A stretch of 37,011 nt of DNA from a virus, in IMG/VR virus record IMGVR_UViG_3300005468_000040, positions 1-37,011 of that record; one strand, written 5' to 3'. Numbering within the stretch: position 1 is the stretch's first letter; the number at the start of each line of letters is the position of its first letter. Below, piece after piece: positions 35,537-37,011 of the stretch. The position numbers were made by a program, and so were the translations under genes. Below the pieces are notes generated by a model. It did not search any database and was not told where the DNA came from. It saw only the letters and a program-made list of their open reading frames with translations.

Positions 35537-37011
35537 GGCGTCAATCTTCCTGCTGGCCTACACCATAGTATAAAGCCATTAATGGCGAATGTGGCATCTG
35601 AAGAAGATTCAATTTCCATCTGAATGAATTCACCAACAGCGTTGATGTAGACCCTTTTCATAGCAAAGCCTGATTCGGAAGTCCCATCTGTCCCATCAGC
35701 AGAAAGCACAACTGTCTGCGAAGGTGAAATGGGCGTTTCACTATTGTCGGTGTAGAAAGAAACAGTAAGTGTGCAGTCTTCATTTGTGGCGTAATAGAAA
35801 TCTACCCAGCCAAATTGGACCTTTTGCCCCATTGATATGAAAGGATTCCAGCGCGTAGACACAATATCACATGTAATGCCAGTTCCCGTACTTGAAGAAG
35901 CGGGGTCAACCTTGTCCCTGTTCCCAATATTCATTTGCCATACTATGCCGTCAAAGCCGCCACCAAAAAGCTGTGGAGTCCCGCTTTGAATTCCATAAAA
36001 GTTCCAAGGACTATCTTCATCTTCCCAATTTGATTCATAAGCGGCGCCTACAGCAAAATCTATCCATCTTACGCTTCTTTGAAGTTGGAAAATCCCGAAA
36101 CAAGACATCGCCAATACAAAAACAGACCAAGTATTTTCAAGGAAATTATAGGACAAAATTTGATCTGATGTAGTGGACTGTGTAGCACCGTTAGCTGGTG
36201 ATAGCGCGGGATAGGTCATCCAAGACTGATTGGTGATATCATTTCTGATGCCGAAGCATTGCGCAAAATACAGTTGGTTAATGTTTAGAAACTCATTTAT
36301 GACTGGAAGATCGTATCGCTGGACATTAATACCATCGCAAGCAATAAGTCCCTTTTGCCCCATCATAGTGATGCGCTCGTCATAAGGGATAGTGGCATAG
36401 GGCGCATTCGTGGATTTAGTGCTGTTGACCTTATCCCATCTAAACGGATCGAAGAAGTTGTTTGTGAACCTAAAAATCCATACAGAATTTTGGAAAGGCA
36501 CTACTATCACATCCCTAAGGAATTCACTAGATTCTATGACGTCGTGTGTAGGCGCTGAAGCTTCCCCTCCATTGCCCTGAACATCGGCAACCAAGTTAGT
36601 TGGCTGGAAGGGAGCGCTCCACCTAAAGCTTTGCCCGTCTATGTTGGTGCTGCCTACTACAAATGGTCTTTGGACGATAAGCCTATTTTTATAGACATCT
36701 ATGTCTAAGGCATAAGAAATATCATTTGTGAACGTAACATTGTGTGCTGCTGTGATAGGGAATGGAGGCCTAGATAGATTCGTGCCATTGTATAACGTGA
36801 TTCTATCTATGTTGTTAGTTAGATAAAGCGATCCACTACCTCCAGTTACATAGGCGGGATCAGACCAGTTGGTAGCATTGAAAAAATTAGCCGTGGTTCC
36901 TGTAAAGTAATCGCCTTGCAAGGAGAACGAAACAGTATACGTTCTTGTGTTTGCGGCCGTAATAACCAAGGTTATAGAGCCTGTGGCATATGTAATGGTT
37001 GTCCCACCCCC
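35533..37011 (-). CDS. P22 gp10-like DNA stabilisation / tail-hub protein, C-terminal part (cut by window edge)
   Basis: Open from base 37011 to the stop at 35533 (about 492 residues). A beta-propeller-like series of W/F-rich strands ('ITLYNGTNLSRPPFPITAAH', 'LRDVIVVPFQNSVWIFRFTN', 'RITMMGQKGLIACDGINVQR', 'NFLENTWSVFVLAMSCFGIF') matches the packaged-DNA stabilisation protein family of P22-like phages. The N-terminal part is at 1-632. No stop lies between the window edge and residue 14, so a start at the TTG 36969 is unlikely to be real. Confidence 0.75.
   Translation of the reverse strand, partial: GGGTTITYATGSITLVITAANTRTYTVSFSLQGDYFTGTTANFFNATNWSDPAYVTGGSGSLYLTNNIDRITLYNGTNLSRPPFPITAAHNVTFTNDISYALDIDVYKNRLIVQRPFVVGSTNIDGQSFRWSAPFQPTNLVADVQGNGGEASAPTHDVIESSEFLRDVIVVPFQNSVWIFRFTNNFFDPFRWDKVNSTKSTNAPYATIPYDERITMMGQKGLIACDGINVQRYDLPVINEFLNINQLYFAQCFGIRNDITNQSWMTYPALSPANGATQSTTSDQILSYNFLENTWSVFVLAMSCFGIFQLQRSVRWIDFAVGAAYESNWEDEDSPWNFYGIQSGTPQLFGGGFDGIVWQMNIGNRDKVDPASSSTGTGITCDIVSTRWNPFISMGQKVQFGWVDFYYATNEDCTLTVSFYTDNSETPISPSQTVVLSADGTDGTSESGFAMKRVYINAVGEFIQMEIESSSDATFAINGFILWCRPAGRLTP

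Noticed and set aside
1-37011. tRNA genes, CRISPR arrays, insertion sequences, integrase and att sites
   Set aside because: None was found by eye on either strand: no cloverleaf with CCA-type end, no spaced repeats, no transposase or tyrosine/serine recombinase motifs. A tRNA scan would be needed to exclude unusual tRNAs.

Overview
The window looks like an essentially complete, circularly permuted genome of a short-tailed double-stranded DNA phage (podovirus, P22-like in gene order, with an N4-gp56-type capsid protein). All gene-dense: about 69 coding regions, many with ATGA-type stop/start overlaps, and no rRNA, tRNA, CRISPR or insertion sequence that I can see. One structural gene (P22 gp10-like stabilisation protein) is cut by both window ends. 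Its two parts read in the same frame if the two terminal C bases are counted once, which supports a circular map.

Layout. The virion block is on the minus strand and reads from about 16.6 kb down to 1 and then, across the join, from 37.0 kb down to 25.7 kb. In order: small terminase, small unknown genes, large terminase (TerL), a sigma-region-4-like protein, several small low-complexity genes, an SF2 helicase, a lipoprotein, portal, four small head-associated genes, scaffold, N4-gp56 capsid, two beta-domain decoration proteins, gp4-like adaptor, gp53-like fibre protein, gp10-like protein, an acetyltransferase, three or four ejection proteins, a long fibre cassette and a holin-like membrane protein. 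Five small membrane proteins and one 188-residue protein sit on the opposite strand as one- or two-gene insertions in this block.

The early/regulatory region is 16.8-25.7 kb. A divergent switch at 19.0 kb has an XRE repressor, a two-headed DNA-binding protein and RusA on the minus side, and a secreted RcsF-like protein, a RecB-family exonuclease, a Gp157/DUF1351-like coiled-coil protein and RecT on the plus side. A second divergent region at 23.4-23.77 kb separates a minus-strand membrane/coiled-coil operon from a plus-strand replication-initiator operon. The initiator gene carries a palindromic repeat cluster that is the best origin candidate.

Host. Two proteins suggest a member of the Chlamydiota. 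The 147-residue double-HTH protein has the order of motifs I remember for Euo, the chlamydial early developmental repressor. The 309-residue protein has the bilobed hydrophobic hairpin plus long coiled coil typical of chlamydial inclusion-membrane (Inc) proteins. No peptidoglycan hydrolase is recognisable, which would fit a host with little peptidoglycan. If right, this is a tailed phage of chlamydiae that carries its own copies of a developmental regulator and an inclusion protein. The Euo and Inc calls are made from memory of the families and need a profile search. No integrase and no DNA polymerase are recognisable, so lifestyle is open: the repressor switch suggests a temperate or plasmid-like state.
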